Source: Linnemannia schmuckeri
Lineage: Eukaryota > Mortierellomycota > Mortierellomycetes > Mortierellales > Mortierellaceae
Length of the DNA stretch: 64,000 bases
NCBI GenBank assembly: GCA_029449235.1
Contig: JANATG010000003.1
Span: forward strand, 2,604,001-2,668,000
Direction of reading: 5' to 3'
This document shows, piece by piece, positions 37,088 through 49,800 of the stretch. The position numbers were made by a program, and so were the translations under genes. Under the pieces are notes generated by a model, which made no database searches, had not been told where the DNA came from, and worked only from the letters and a program-made list of their open reading frames with translations. Numbering within the stretch: position 1 is the first letter of the stretch; each line of letters begins with the position of its first letter.

Positions 37088-40000
37088 TTACAAGGGCTTG
37101 CGTCCATAGGTGACATAAACAGTCTGAAAACTCTTACACTCATCACTTCTCGTCTCGCGGCCCATCTCGCGAATCATCTCCCCAACCTGCGCCTCCCCAA
37201 TACGTCCAGCCTTCGCTAGGTGAGGCTTTACAGTCTCCATAATCGCTGTCATGTTCTGTTTCCAGAGCTGACCCAATTTGCCACCATACTCTCCCAATGG
37301 CACACGGTACTCGACGACTCTCACATCCACGAACCCGGCAGCAATCATCAACTTGTCTAGTGACCGGACGACCGAAGGGTCCACACTCCGGGAGGCCATG
37401 GACATGATCATATGGTCGAAGCAGGCGTTCGTCATCGGGCCAGCATCATGGACTCGAACGTCGGTCTCAACACTCTCAAAATATCCGCCGGGTTTCAAGA
37501 TCCGGTAGGCTTCTGCAATGGATCGAGTCCAATGTTCGAATGTGAACCCAGGGGCAACGTTGCGTTGGTAGGCGACGTCAAAGGTGCAATCGGGTTGGTT
37601 GAGACCCGAGACGATGCATTCGCGAGAGAAGGCGCAGTTCCGAGGGTGAATGGCTGCGGGGTAGATAGGCGAGATGTCGACACCGACAAAGTTGACTGAA
37701 GTCAAGTCTGTTGCCATGTCCTATTAACCAAGAAGAATTATATGAAGAAAGGAAAAGAACGTCAGTTCACCATGTGATATCATCGCGTTTTGGTAGTTGC
37801 GAGAGAGAAAGTGAAAGTGCAGGAAAAAAAAGTGAGCATGGGGCACATGCTAAGTCAAGCTGGTAGGTGTAGCCCCTGCTTATGCCTCTTAACCACAAAG
37901 AAATATCACACAAACACTCCTCTCCGCGGAGCCATCCGTTGCATGAATATGGATCAAAATCGAAGTGCATAAGCGGGACAGAGCGGCGCAATGAGGTCAC
38001 AAGAGAAGGAGCAAGAGTAGAGTTTTGCAAACATAGTTCTCACTTTCTGGCTTGCCCTCTTCCCCTCCAAACCCAAGCGGGACCTTATTTTGTTATTATT
38101 CACTGGGGCGCTGCACTTCAGCCCATAGAGCCCAATCTCTTATTTTTTTCTGTTTTCACCAGCCTCTATCAGAAAAACAGAAACGACACTTGCTTCACAC
38201 ATGCACGTATATGAATGAAAAAAGTAACAATGCACACAACAAAAATGCAGAAAGAATAAACAAACACGGGCACCCCTGCCTTGCCCTGCCCATCGTATTG
38301 CCCCTTGCATGCAGGGTCACGATGAGCACATGAAAGCGTGATCTTAAGGATAGGGATTGGGGATGGTCCCAACAATAACAACGAAAGCCGCATTGACGCG
38401 AACCAAACAAACAAAGGCGCGCAACCCCGCCACTTATTCACTTGTTGGCGCACACACCATCCCTTACACACCCTCTCCCTCACCTCCATTAATTCTCTCC
38501 TTTTTCATTTCTCCACCTCTGCTGACCTCCCTTTCCCAAGCGTGCTTTTCTTTTTTTTTTTGTCAATAAGAGAGTGTACAGTACAATACATTTGAGATTA
38601 TAAACCGATCGGATGGTTATCCGATTCAATAGATATGTGTACAGATGTCTCCAAAAGAAAGAAGGAACAAAAAAAAACCACACCACTCTTCGTGTAAAAC
38701 GGACAAAACATGTCGCTTGACATGCGTTGCACCTCGTGCCCTGCTCGCCAAGAAGCAAAACGTAGCGCGAAAAAGAAAGTAGACGTAACGAAGCAAGGAA
38801 GTAAAAGTGGGTACACAAAAGCAAAAAGTCGAATGGAATGGGCTGTGAAAGATTGAAGGCACTGCATGAGTAATGCAAAAAATAAAAGGCATACGTACCA
38901 TGGTCCAAGTGGCGGGGCCGCAACCAAGATCGATGACCCGACCGCAATCCTTGGGAACGGGCACATGGATGTTCTTATTGCCCATAATCATTTTGTAGAT
39001 ATAATGCTGCAGATGCAACCTATTGTTTTTTCGATAAAATATAATATGGGGTGAGGCGTCCATGCGCACAGGAAAGAGGGAGAAAGATAAACAAGTTAGT
39101 CATTGTTAAAGAGCTATCCGAGGGAAAGGAGCGAACAAGGGCTAATTGGAGGGGAAGAGAGACTATCGCATGTCATCATGACCCGTTTGCCCTCCGTAGA
39201 CAACCGCGCATCAACCACCCACCCGAACATGTAAACAAAGATGATATGGGAATTGAAAATGCTAGGACAAGTAGTTGTTGCATGTACTGAACTGGCTGCC
39301 AAAGTCCGAGACAAACAACAACGATTGCCGTGTACTCTGACCCACACATACATACGCCACGATAAAGAATAAAAAAAAAAAGAGGGTCAAGAGCTCGAAA
39401 CCAACCTCACCAAGGGCTCTCAAACTTCAGCTCCTCTCTGTTCCTATTTTGCTGCTCATCATCGATTCTCAATGGATGTGCCCCATCGATTGTGCGTCCC
39501 GGTTGTATTAAACCGTATTTGTGTTTTTAGCCAGCCAGTTGGTCTCGCTTAGCGCCCATTTCTTTCGGCATTCGGCTATGTGCAAGCAACTCCAAAAGAG
39601 CTGGCCAGAAGGAAGGTTATAGTTGCTGTTGTTGTTGTTGTTGAAGGAAGGTTGTGTGAACCACTGAGCAAACACCAAAAGAAAAGAAAAGAGAAAAAGA
39701 TATCGGACCACACGCAGACAAGAGCGATTCTCTTCTTTGCAAGCCGTGCTTTTTTGGCTTGCGAGTGGGCGATTTAGGGTATGTTGGGTGGGATGATGAT
39801 GATGATAGAGCCGAGTACAGCACTAGTAAAAAAAAGGACAGGCGGTGACAAGTAAGGGCTGTCGATCACCTCCACTGACACCACTTCTAGTCTTATTCTC
39901 TACCCCCTCCCCCCTTTCTCTTTTTTTGTTCGCTACCCCTTCACCCAAATGGATCGGAAGAGTGCGGGTCTCAAAGAGTGGCAATGCCCCCTCTTCTAAC

Positions 40001-40935
40001 TGGTGGCGAGAAGATATGCGACAGATGGAAGATGGAAGGAAAGAAATTCGATTCGTTTCACTGCGCGACCCAAATATACAACTCTCACAAAAGATCAAAA
40101 AAGGACCAGCCTCTCCTCTCCTCTTTTGTATGGTGAAGTGGCGAAAGGGGCAAAGAATGTCGAGGGAAAAGTGGAGCAGAAGCAAGAGCAATAGCAGTAA
40201 CGACCCCTTGTAGAATGAAGCAAGAAGAAAGAAAATACGATTGAGGCGATCGGACAGTAAAGAGAACAAAGAGATTCTTCTTATTCTTTACCTGTCGACT
40301 TCTTCGGTGTCATTAGGGAGCATGTAGAGGCTGGAGGTGTTGTGGTAGCGTCGTCCATGGTACCATCGGAACTCGCGATCGTCCTGTTGCAAATGGCTGA
40401 ATCCTCCTGCGCCTGCTGCTTTCCCTTCGCCAGAGTGCCTCGGAAGGTAGGCATGCTGGCGATCGGGGGAAGAGGCAACAAGAGTTGAGCCGTAGCTGGA
40501 CGAGATGTTTGACTCGACTGTCTGGCTTGAAGCTCTCCGCCGGCTGATGACCTTGTGGAATGTCGAAGAGTTGGAGGTGTTGCTGGAGGGAGGAGAGATG
40601 GAACCCTGGCGATGGGAGGATGGGCTATGGATAGGTGCGCTGTGGTGGTTACGGTATTGAGGATGGCTGTTATGGGAGTGCGAGGGTGAGGCGGGGGAGA
40701 GGTAATGGTTGCTGTTGAGGGTGCTTGCGCTGTTGTTGAGAGAGGGGTATTGCATCTGGGGTTGCTTGTGTTGACTGTGGTGGTAGTTGTAATGAGTAGG
40801 AGTATGGATGCTGTTGTTGCTGTTGGAGCGGAGGCGCTCTTTTGAGAAGGAGGAGCGTCCCTTGTGGATGGTAAAGCCCGAACTTGGGCTGGAGCCGTGG
40901 TGTAAGTCGCGTGAGGACGAGTGAGTAGCACCCAT
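37088..40935 (-). CDS. SAM-dependent class I methyltransferase
   Basis: Three exons read from the right: 40292-40935, 38899-39019 and 37088-37720, giving 465 residues. The joins restore the family run YHGRRYHN, YMLPNDTEEVDR, LHLQHY across intron 1, and ATWTM to DMATDL across intron 2. Residues 1-180 are Ser/His/Asn-rich and disordered. The Rossmann core has motif I VIDLGCGPATW at 243-253, an acidic loop VGVDIS at 267-272 for the SAM ribose, and AYRILKPGGYFESVE typical of the post-motif helix and strand. It belongs to the broad fungal TAM/LaeA-like methyltransferase group; substrate cannot be inferred. Introns of 1,272 bp (39020-40291) and 1,178 bp (37721-38898) are far longer than others in this window. 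It converges with the GHMP kinase at 206 bp. Confidence 0.88.
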
Positions 40936-42020
40936 TATTGAAAGGAGAGAAGGATAAAGTAGGCTGAGTGAGAGGGAGAGAGGGGAATGAGTGTCGCGAA
41001 GAAGGGAGAAGGAGGGAGCGATGGCGTTGAGAACAATAGATAAGAAGTACAAGCAGTGAAAAGAGGGTAAGAGAAGAATGATAAGTGAGGGTAAGAGAAG
41101 AATGATAAGAGAGAAAAAGAGTGAAGAGAGAGAGAGAGCAAAGATAAAGATGAAGTCGTTCGTACTTGGTGGAAGTAGCAAAGTAAGAGAGAGGCGGGGC
41201 TGTGGGGTGAAGAGAGATAGAAAAAAAAAGAAGGGGGGAAAAAAAAATCGATGGACAATGCTCTCTCTTTTTATACAGCGAACAAAGTTTACATGGGCCT
41301 ACTGCGAATAAATAAAAAAGTGAATAATAAGAATAATCACCAATTCAAACAAACCTACAATTCAATTGTCAAATCTTAATTGAATACTTTATAAGATATA
41401 CAGCAAACACACAGGGGGCAAAAGGGACAAAAAGGAGGGAATCGACGCAACCCCTTGCTAGTGGCAAGATGGCAGAATATGGACCATATGTATTTATTTT
41501 ATCATGTCTACAGGAAAATAAAAATGTGGAGGGAGAACGACCAGATGAGAACAGACCGAGCGGTCAGACCAGCCCAGGCCACCATCCTCATCCTCCTTTC
41601 TGCCTTAACTCACGCTTGCTTCGCTCGCATTCAATCCTCTTAGTCCTCCCCTCTCAAGCCTTCTACTCTGCCTCCACGCTCGCACTTGCATACACACAAC
41701 AATAAACTCATACACATGTATGCTGCTTCACCCCCCCACACAAGTACTCGCTTTCTTTAGCCTTATTTCTTGTCATCCCTCACAATAATATTGTTATGCA
41801 TTGAATGCTTCTCTCACATTGGCTCCCCTCCTTCGCAATGGCTCTCTCAACCCTTACACGCAACCATCTTCACTTTCATTGCTCCTCCTCGCTTGTGGAC
41901 AACAAGGAAAATCATCCAAAAAATCTTCTCCACAAACACGCACATACACACGCACACACGCATACACACACCCTTCTACCCCTGTACCCTCCCCATACCA
42001 ACCACACAGCAATTTCAACC

Positions 42021-42261
42021 ATGAGCGTCATCAACCAGATACACGCCATGGTCTATATACATACATTCGTACATAATATACTCTCTCAAACACATACCCC
42101 AACTATCAAACAACTCCTATGCCAAATTAACAATTGAACGCATCCACTTTTTTTTTCTGGTCTTTAAGGCTCGTATGTGGACTCGCGTAAATGCTTGCAA
42201 AAGTTTACGCTTCGTCGAAAGATACAAGTGCTTGGATACGGATACCAGTTACAGGTTATGA
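42021..42261 (+). CDS. candidate two-exon micro-gene
   Basis: An ATG at 42021 follows a CA/CT-rich leader like those before real genes here. Exon 1 42021-42068, a GTACAT donor, and an acceptor after a T-rich tract (AG at 42167-42168) joined to 42169-42261 would encode 46 residues. However, the unspliced frame also ends by itself at 42137. The second block is open in two frames, and no family is recognised. Listed only as a candidate. Confidence 0.15.
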
Positions 42262-44614
42262 TTTATGGATAAAAGCGAGTAACAGCGCTTGAACGAATTA
42301 GAGTATTTCTCGCTTGATACATATGAAAAAAAAGTACTATGCTACCGTAGCGAGTGCACCTCACTTTTACTCTCCCCATCAAAAAAATCCTATATCGGAT
42401 AAGAAACATTGAACATATCTTGGTCTGTGTTCCTCCCTTCCCTATTCCCCTCAGCTCGCACCTTCCACCTTCCTTTTTCATTTCTCAAAATTCACCCACC
42501 TTTAATTCGTTACCTAATGCTTCCTAACAAAGAAAAAACTCTAACAGCCAGAAAACGTTACCAGTTGGCTAGACCCCTGTTCCCAGGTCATCTACCTCTT
42601 TTGTCTTCATTTCCTTTCATTTCTGTGTGCTAATTGATATGCATTAAGATGCAGGCTTCCTGTCATTGGCCAGAGGGTCAAGAAATTTTTGCATCGCCCG
42701 TTAGCCCTTTCGCCTTCCCGGTTAGGACTGACCTGACCCGAGCGAGAAGGTGAGGGTACACCTTTTTGGTACTACTAGTGAGGTAGGGGTATCCTCAAGT
42801 GGAGAAATCGAGGGTAAGAGGTTTGGGGACGTGAAGGTGTGTAATGTGCAAGTCATGTTTTGTTTGTTATTTTTTTTTGGTCCACGACATACGTTACGTC
42901 CCCTTGAATTTTTTTTCTTGTAAGTGTCTCTCTTCTTTTCTAGCTGTCACTTTCGTCTTTTTATTTTGTACCCGATACTATATGTTCACCAGGCAAAGAC
43001 AGGACAGAAAATGAACGATCTCTCTTTGTTGGAGAGCAGAAAAAAAAATATCCAGTGATAACCATCAGCGAGAGTAAGTATATCGGGAATAATGTGTTTT
43101 CACTAAGACGATAAACGAGTAAAACGAAGAGGTGAGGAAGAAAAAACATAATAGCGAAGATATGGATAACAGGAACAAACAGCAACAGCGAAAATAAGAG
43201 AATACTCCGAACAAAAGAGCGTGGAGACACATACCATACATGTTCCAACCAACGGATCAACCACACAACCACAGCCCTTCAACGAAAAACAAACAGGGGA
43301 GGGGGTAGGTTAACAAACAACATGGCCGAATCGACAGGTGGATCGCATGGCAAATCGTGCATCATGATTTTTTCGTCTTGATCCAGGCCTTCTCTTCCAT
43401 TCTAGTTCCTCCCTTTTCCCTGGTTTGTCCTCCTCTTATGTCCATGTCCCCGCCCTTGAAGACGAAAAATTAATTTGCCTCACAACAATCCAAATCGGTC
43501 GTTCGGCCATCTCATTTTTTCTTTTGAGAGAAGCTCGTTAAATGAACGGAAAGAACGAACGAACGAATGCTTTGACCAGCAAAGGGAAGGGAGGCGCACA
43601 ACCTTTTCTGGTGTACCCACAGAAAACAACAAGCAACCAGTTAACTCAGAGAAAGGTCCGGTGGTGGGACAGCGAGAGGAAAGAAAGAGAGCCGGGGGAC
43701 AAACGGATAGACGGAGTCCTGTTTATTTTTTTTTATAATTGGAGCTGCTCAATTGGATGACAAGGAAGAGAGGGAGAAAGGATCAAAGAGCGTAAACAAA
43801 AAAAATTCCCCCATAACGGATACTGCACCACACTGTCTGTAACCTCGACCCTAATACTGTAACAGAAGTGGATAGAGCCAGAGCAAGAGCAAGAGCCAGA
43901 GCGAGAGTTATAGCGGAGTGACTATGCGATCCTCCTATTTTATTGTACAAAGTTCGCCTTCAGCTCCGTCGGACTTTTTTCATCTTTTGACAAGGTCGAA
44001 GTGGGGACAGCACTCAGACAAGCAATTGTCAATGTCTGAGAGCGAGAACAGGCATATATAATTATGTGTCAGTCTGTACCCAATCTTCGTCTCATACATG
44101 CGTTCATTGAGCGGGAGTCCGAGATGTTGGCATATGGGGCCTCTCCCTAAGGGCCTGGGGCAAGACACTGCGGTGTCAAACACTAAACAAATGTCCGGTC
44201 GCTATGTACTGTACATTCATGCAGCAACCTAACTAGAGACGGTTATTCATAGTACTGAAAATGCGAGCAAGGGTATGGATACAGAGCCGAAAAATCTATT
44301 TGATCCAAGGCAAGTATGGAGGATTATAGGAATATAGGAATAAAGGATAATGAGGATCAGCTCCAAGGCGATCTAGGAGTGGGTAAGGAGTGGAGAAAGG
44401 AATAGGGTGTGCAGAATAAAAAAAAATGCCGAATTTTTGGGTGTGAGCGACCTGCTCCAACAGCAACCCCTGTTTTTTCACTCATTTCTTAAACAACCCT
44501 ATTTCCTAATAAAACCTTATGATATTGCATCTACCCTGTGTCGTTCCAAGAACGACGGGAAATGTTTCCCAAGAGCAGAAAAGGTTTAAGAGGGTCCATT
44601 CATTAAGTGTCTAG

Positions 44615-44639
44615 CCCTTCATACATTCATAGTGAAGGG
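44615..44639. repeat. 7-bp hairpin
   Basis: CCCTTCA at 44615-44621 and TGAAGGG at 44633-44639 with an 11-base loop. No associated gene end recognised. Confidence 0.5.
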
Positions 44640-45402
44640 TCTGGTCCTGGCTCTTCTCAGTTACAGACGAGAAATGAAGTAAAGAAATGAAATGAGTGGT
44701 GTGGTCCTAGAACGCGTTTACTCCGCCTCCCGCGGCTCCCTATTGGGAATCCATTTCTCGTAAAGAATAAAAAAAATACTCCGCATAGACAGTGCACAAG
44801 GGACACTAGTCATCGGAGTCAAGCGCGCTTCTTCCTTTGATTTTTTGGTGCATTTTTGCTGTGGCCGTTTTACCTCCAAGCTCTTACAAGCAAGAGAGCC
44901 TTGAATAAAAATACTACGAGCGAGCGACAGACAAGAAGGGGAGAAGGCATAAGAGAAAAAAAATAGTGACTTGAGAGCATTGGGGTAGAGACTGAGAGGG
45001 GTATGTGAGAGCGAGAGGGAGTGAGGGGTGCGACAAAGGGTATTCTCCGAAGAGTACATTTTCATCCCTTGCATGTGCATTGGAGCCGAAGGATCATGAT
45101 CTACCCGACTGTTGATGATGACTGTTGCTGCTCACTGACAAAGAGACAAACAGGCAGGCTGACTCTTTACGATGCACACATGCTCACACACTTGCCACCA
45201 TTACCATTACCATCCCTCCTCCAAAAAATAAAATGAACCAAAAGAACAACCCTTTCTTCAATAATTCAAAAACTCCGTCGTGAAAGAAAAAGAAATTGGG
45301 AAAGAAAGTTATGGTTCGCGACTGTCAATTCATTTAACTAACGTCATTTGCCTAAAAAAAATTTATGATCAAGCCCGTCCATCAATGGCTCTTTCTTTCT
45401 CG

Positions 45403-45404
<2 letters not shown>

Positions 45405-45449
<45 letters not shown>
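45405..45449 (+). repeat. T45 homopolymer
   Basis: The longest homopolymer of the window, 45 T. Its true length is doubtful in any assembly. A minus-strand poly(A) tail of a retroposon is possible, but no element body was recognised on that side. Confidence 0.9.
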
Positions 45450-45452
<3 letters not shown>

Positions 45453-46887
45453 TTGCTTTGCCTCCATTATGCTCACCTCACCTTACTGGACACAATTTAG
45501 TATGTCCGACGTTCATTTCTTTCATCTTGAACACTTCGCTCCACAAATCGCAAACTAAAAAGTAAAAACAGAACATTTGTTATGAATGTCCCGTCACCAG
45601 GCCCCCAATCGTCTTGGCCAGGTTTCCTCATTTCCATCCTGCCCTTGCTCTCGTCGTCCTTATCCAATTTAATTCAGATCACACAACATCCTTGTCGCTA
45701 ACATCTCACAAAACTTGTCGCCCCTTCACATCTGTCTTCCCCTGCCTTTGGCCTCATTTTGCCTCATTTTCCTTTATCCATTTTGCCCTCATCGCAAATC
45801 GCGACGATGTGAATGGTTAGGTCGGAGTGAACATTGGACCCTTCAAATTTGATATCAGCTGCCCACTAACCTGCCTTGACAGACTGACACACATCCTCTC
45901 TCTAACGAGCTCTCTCATCCTCTCGTGTCTCTCTCGCCTGCCTAGACTCTCGATCCATACCAACAGAATACTGATGACAGCTTACCTCAGAATCAGTTCT
46001 AATCTAATACTCCGAAAAATATGTTCTGGACCGCTCACCCCTTTTTTTTATTACAAAATCTTAAAAGAGGACGTCAATGATCAATCCAGACAGCCCATCT
46101 TTATCCAGGGTTTGCAATAGATAAGATCAAACATGAAAACGTAGAGATGTAGAACCAGAGAAAGAATGTCTCCGTGTCATGAGGGCTCACAAACAAACCG
46201 AACTCAACACGTCGAATGCCTTGTTAATGCCATTTTGTCTCATAGTTTAAAGCTTTCGATCCTAGACCTGATCCTAGTCAGTCAGCCACTTCCTCGGGAA
46301 TATCACAACGCCAGTGAGGTCGACAATCCTTCTATGGCGACTAAGGCAATTTGGTGGTGATACACATCTGCCTTGATCTGCACATTGCATTTTCTGTTCC
46401 CTCTCCACACAAGCAGGCATAAGCCTTAAATGTGAGCCTGAACCAGAATCACGACAAAGATAATACCCTATTATTCTCCACAAAAGCGATCGTCGTCCGC
46501 TTGTCCAACCCATGTGTACCAAATCGCAATAAAACAAGGGTCGAAGAAAAAAAGGAAAAGGCACGTGTACTGTGCTACTTGACCCTCTTTCTGTGTCTCT
46601 CCATGCACTATTTCTTGAAGCAGACAAAGCCTTCTACGAGTAGCGAAAGCAACACCTCCTTCCACCCATAGGTCAACAAGCCATCGATCTATTTTAGCTC
46701 ATCCGATCAGAAAATAGCAACAACATGATCGATCGTCAACGTTGGCAAACTCTTGTCCTAGGTCAACCACCAGCCCCGTCTCTTCATTCAGATAACACAC
46801 GGTTCCTCAAGCGCTATAGTTCTTCGTTTGTGTAATAAGCAAATAGGTCTTTTAGAACAAAATATATACAATAAAAATAATGTGAAG

Positions 46888-49800
46888 CTAATCCTTCCGG
46901 CCAGGGAGGTCATTGACCCTTTGGCTCCAAACGCCGCAGACCGCCTGGTTCAACGCAATGATCCGGTTCTGCACTTCAAGCAATTGTCTATGTTCAATGA
47001 TGGAAACAAAACGAACAAGTCATTTGTTAGCGATTAAGGAAAAAAAAAAAATGAACTGCAATCAAACCAACGGACCGACATAAAAGGAAAAAAAAGGATA
47101 AACGCAAATAAACCAAACAACAAAACAGCAGACACGGCCTGATACGAAAAACAAAAACAAAAAATAAAAGCGACCGGGCGAGTAGGCCTTTGTCCTCTTT
47201 CCTTACCGAGAATCCAACTTGCCCAGCAACCCACTGGCCTCTTCGACTCTGCGAAGGGCTGTCATAAACTCTGTACAGTCCTCGATTGGTCCGGTCTGCC
47301 CTGTTGTAGGCCCATTCACAGCTACAACCAGTGTATCCGCACCCCCTCCCACACTTGCTTCATTTTCCAGATGGCTCTCGTCCAAGGCGCCTGTAAGATT
47401 CCTGGCCCCGATCGACACCGACGCGGATATCGGCGTTATTGTCGGTGGCGATCCCCTCAGAACCTTCTTTCTCCTGGGCTCAACCTTACTCTCTGGAGAA
47501 GACGGAGCAGACTGAGAAGAGGGAGTAGACTGAGTAGAGGAGGCAGAAGCAGCATAGGATGAGTTTGGAGGCCTGCCACGACGACGACGTTTCACCTCCA
47601 CTACAACTTCCTTGACCTCCTCCTGAACATTAGGCTCCTGCTTCTGTTTTTGCACCGAAGAATTTGATTCTGTAAGGTTTTCGGACTCTTTAGAGGCACC
47701 CTTTTGTGAGAGTACGCTCAAGCTCTTTTCTTCATCAACCTCGACCTTGGCAATACCCTGCGATTCCTCGATCATAATCTCCACCCGAACAACACCGGGC
47801 TCATCAATAGCCGTCTTCTGCACGATCGCGCCCTTAGGAGTTTCCAGATCGACCGCCTGCACAGGGTCCTCGACAACGATCGCCTCCACGGGATTCTCCA
47901 CAGCGACGATATCAACAGGATCCTCTACAGCGATCGCTTCTTGGGCGTCCTTCAGAATTGGCTCAGGCACCACACTCGGCTCTTTGAGAACTTCCACAGC
48001 TGGCTCCTTAAGATCCTCCATAATAGATCCCGTCGATTCCCCCTCAGGTGCATCCTCCGTACCATCCACGACAATATCCATTTTAATGATCTCCAATGAT
48101 TCGCCTCCTTGCTCGAGCTGCTGGGACATCTCCATGGTTGTCACCTCAGAGTCGTTTCCTGCTGTGATGGGCGTCAGTGTGATTGTCTGTGGCGACGCGG
48201 CTGCAGATCCAAAACCGCTCGAGCTTACGCTGGCATATCCATGGTCTTCACCAGGTGTATTGACTAATCCCTGTGGTGTAACTGATTCTAATCCCAATGC
48301 GGCGGCGGTTGAGACAGGAGCAGAAGCAGCAGACGTAGCAGATATAGCAGGCGACGGTGGGAAAGTTGGAGTGGTGGCGCTTTGATCATCCTTGGCAGGG
48401 TCGTACGGCTGAAGCGGAGGCTCCAACCTCCAGGCAGGGGGAGCCGGCAAGGTTGTCCGTGGATTCTTCCTGCTGGGACTTGGCGCCCTCTGGACAGGCT
48501 GCTTCGTCGGTGTCGATATCTCGGCCTCATCCCACGACCCAGCACCATCTGGCGACAGTGACCTTCTCGTCTGCTCGCTCGACTTGCCAACCAGACTCTT
48601 GTTGACGAAGTCCATTTCCAAGGTATGCACAAACTTGCTCCTCTTCCTCTTCGTTGGTGTCCTGTCCTCTCGACCCTCCTCCTTCTCAAGCCCATAATCG
48701 TCATCCAACTCCTCCGAAAGCAGACGTGTTCTCCTGCTCTTGTTTTTGACAGGTGATGGTGCCATTGCGGCAACTTTTCTTGGTGACGAGGTGGGTGATG
48801 ACGAAGACGAGACTGCACGTTCGGCCTTCTGCTTCATCAACTTCGACGCATTGACCCTGACATTCAGCTCTGCAGGGACAGAGAGCAAGGCCTCCTGTGA
48901 CATGGACGCCGAGAACTGAGGCATCTCCGTTTGAGAACTGTCCTCGTAGCTCCAACCGGGCAATTTAACTGTCGCAACCAACTTGAGCGGCCGCATCGCC
49001 TCGACAAACGCCTCAGGGTATACCAGATCCGTCTCTGACATTCCAAACGTCTCATTCCAAAACTCGAGCGTCTTGTTCACCACGGCCTTCCGTCCCGAGA
49101 CAAGAGCCGCAACCAGCAGGGGTGACAGGCGCGCAAGCTCCTCGGACGAAAATGGTCCCGCCGCTGCTTTGCTACGAGCTTCTGAGAGAGATGTCGACGA
49201 TGACGATCTTGACAGCAAACCTGCTCCCGCCGCAGACTTCGACCCTGTCCCTGATCCTGAGCCATGGGTGACTAGCGCGCGATCATACGCGCCTCGAATG
49301 GTCGTCGAAGGAGGTGCCATGACAGATCCAAAGCCTGAAGTTGCTCCGGTCTCCTTGTTCTCTACGCCATAGCTCTGCAACCGGTGCAAAATACAGTCAT
49401 TCCAGAGAGTCTCAAGCCGTGCCTGGTACGCTTGCCGGGTTTCCTTGGGCAAGTCTCTGATGGCTTGTCCAGAGTCAGCCAGCCAAAGCAATATCGCCTT
49501 TTGTAGATGTTGGATCCACTGCATGACGAGCGAGGCGGGTGCCTTGTTGATCACCTTTTCCAGCAACAGAATAGCGGATTCTTGCATAGCTGGGATCTTG
49601 GTAGGGTCTTCCTCCAAATCCTTGGTGAGTTGGATACCTCTGTAAGCTTGCTTTACCAACATCAGGCAAACGTTCAACACACCATCCACAAAATCCACGC
49701 TTCTAATTTTCAGTGGCAGAATATAACAAAGAGCAGTGAGTATCCAAGACCATTGCGATAGCCCGTGTCTGTAAAACGATAGCAGTCATAGCACTTACTG

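Larger units (their letters stand above)
40936..46887. other. 6-kb spacer with repeats and uncertain small frames
   Basis: Upstream of the methyltransferase and downstream of the Rif1-like gene. No confident gene. Noted: a pyrimidine-rich block (41560-42000), a possible two-exon micro-gene at 42021-42261, a purine repeat of GAGCAA/GAGCCA units at about 43875-43909, a hairpin CCCTTCA/TGAAGGG at 44615-44639, and a T45 run. Several 60-120-codon frames overlap on different frames, as expected by chance. Confidence 0.45.

Noticed and set aside
44081..44155. Plus-strand block ending ERESEMLAYGASP
   Set aside because: Looks protein-like, but the same DNA is open in three frames and no upstream exon with a proper donor was found.
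44718..45080. 120-codon minus-strand frame
   Set aside because: Begins with low-complexity Ser/Leu/Pro from a purine repeat; contains donor-like sites but no matching exon; matches no family.
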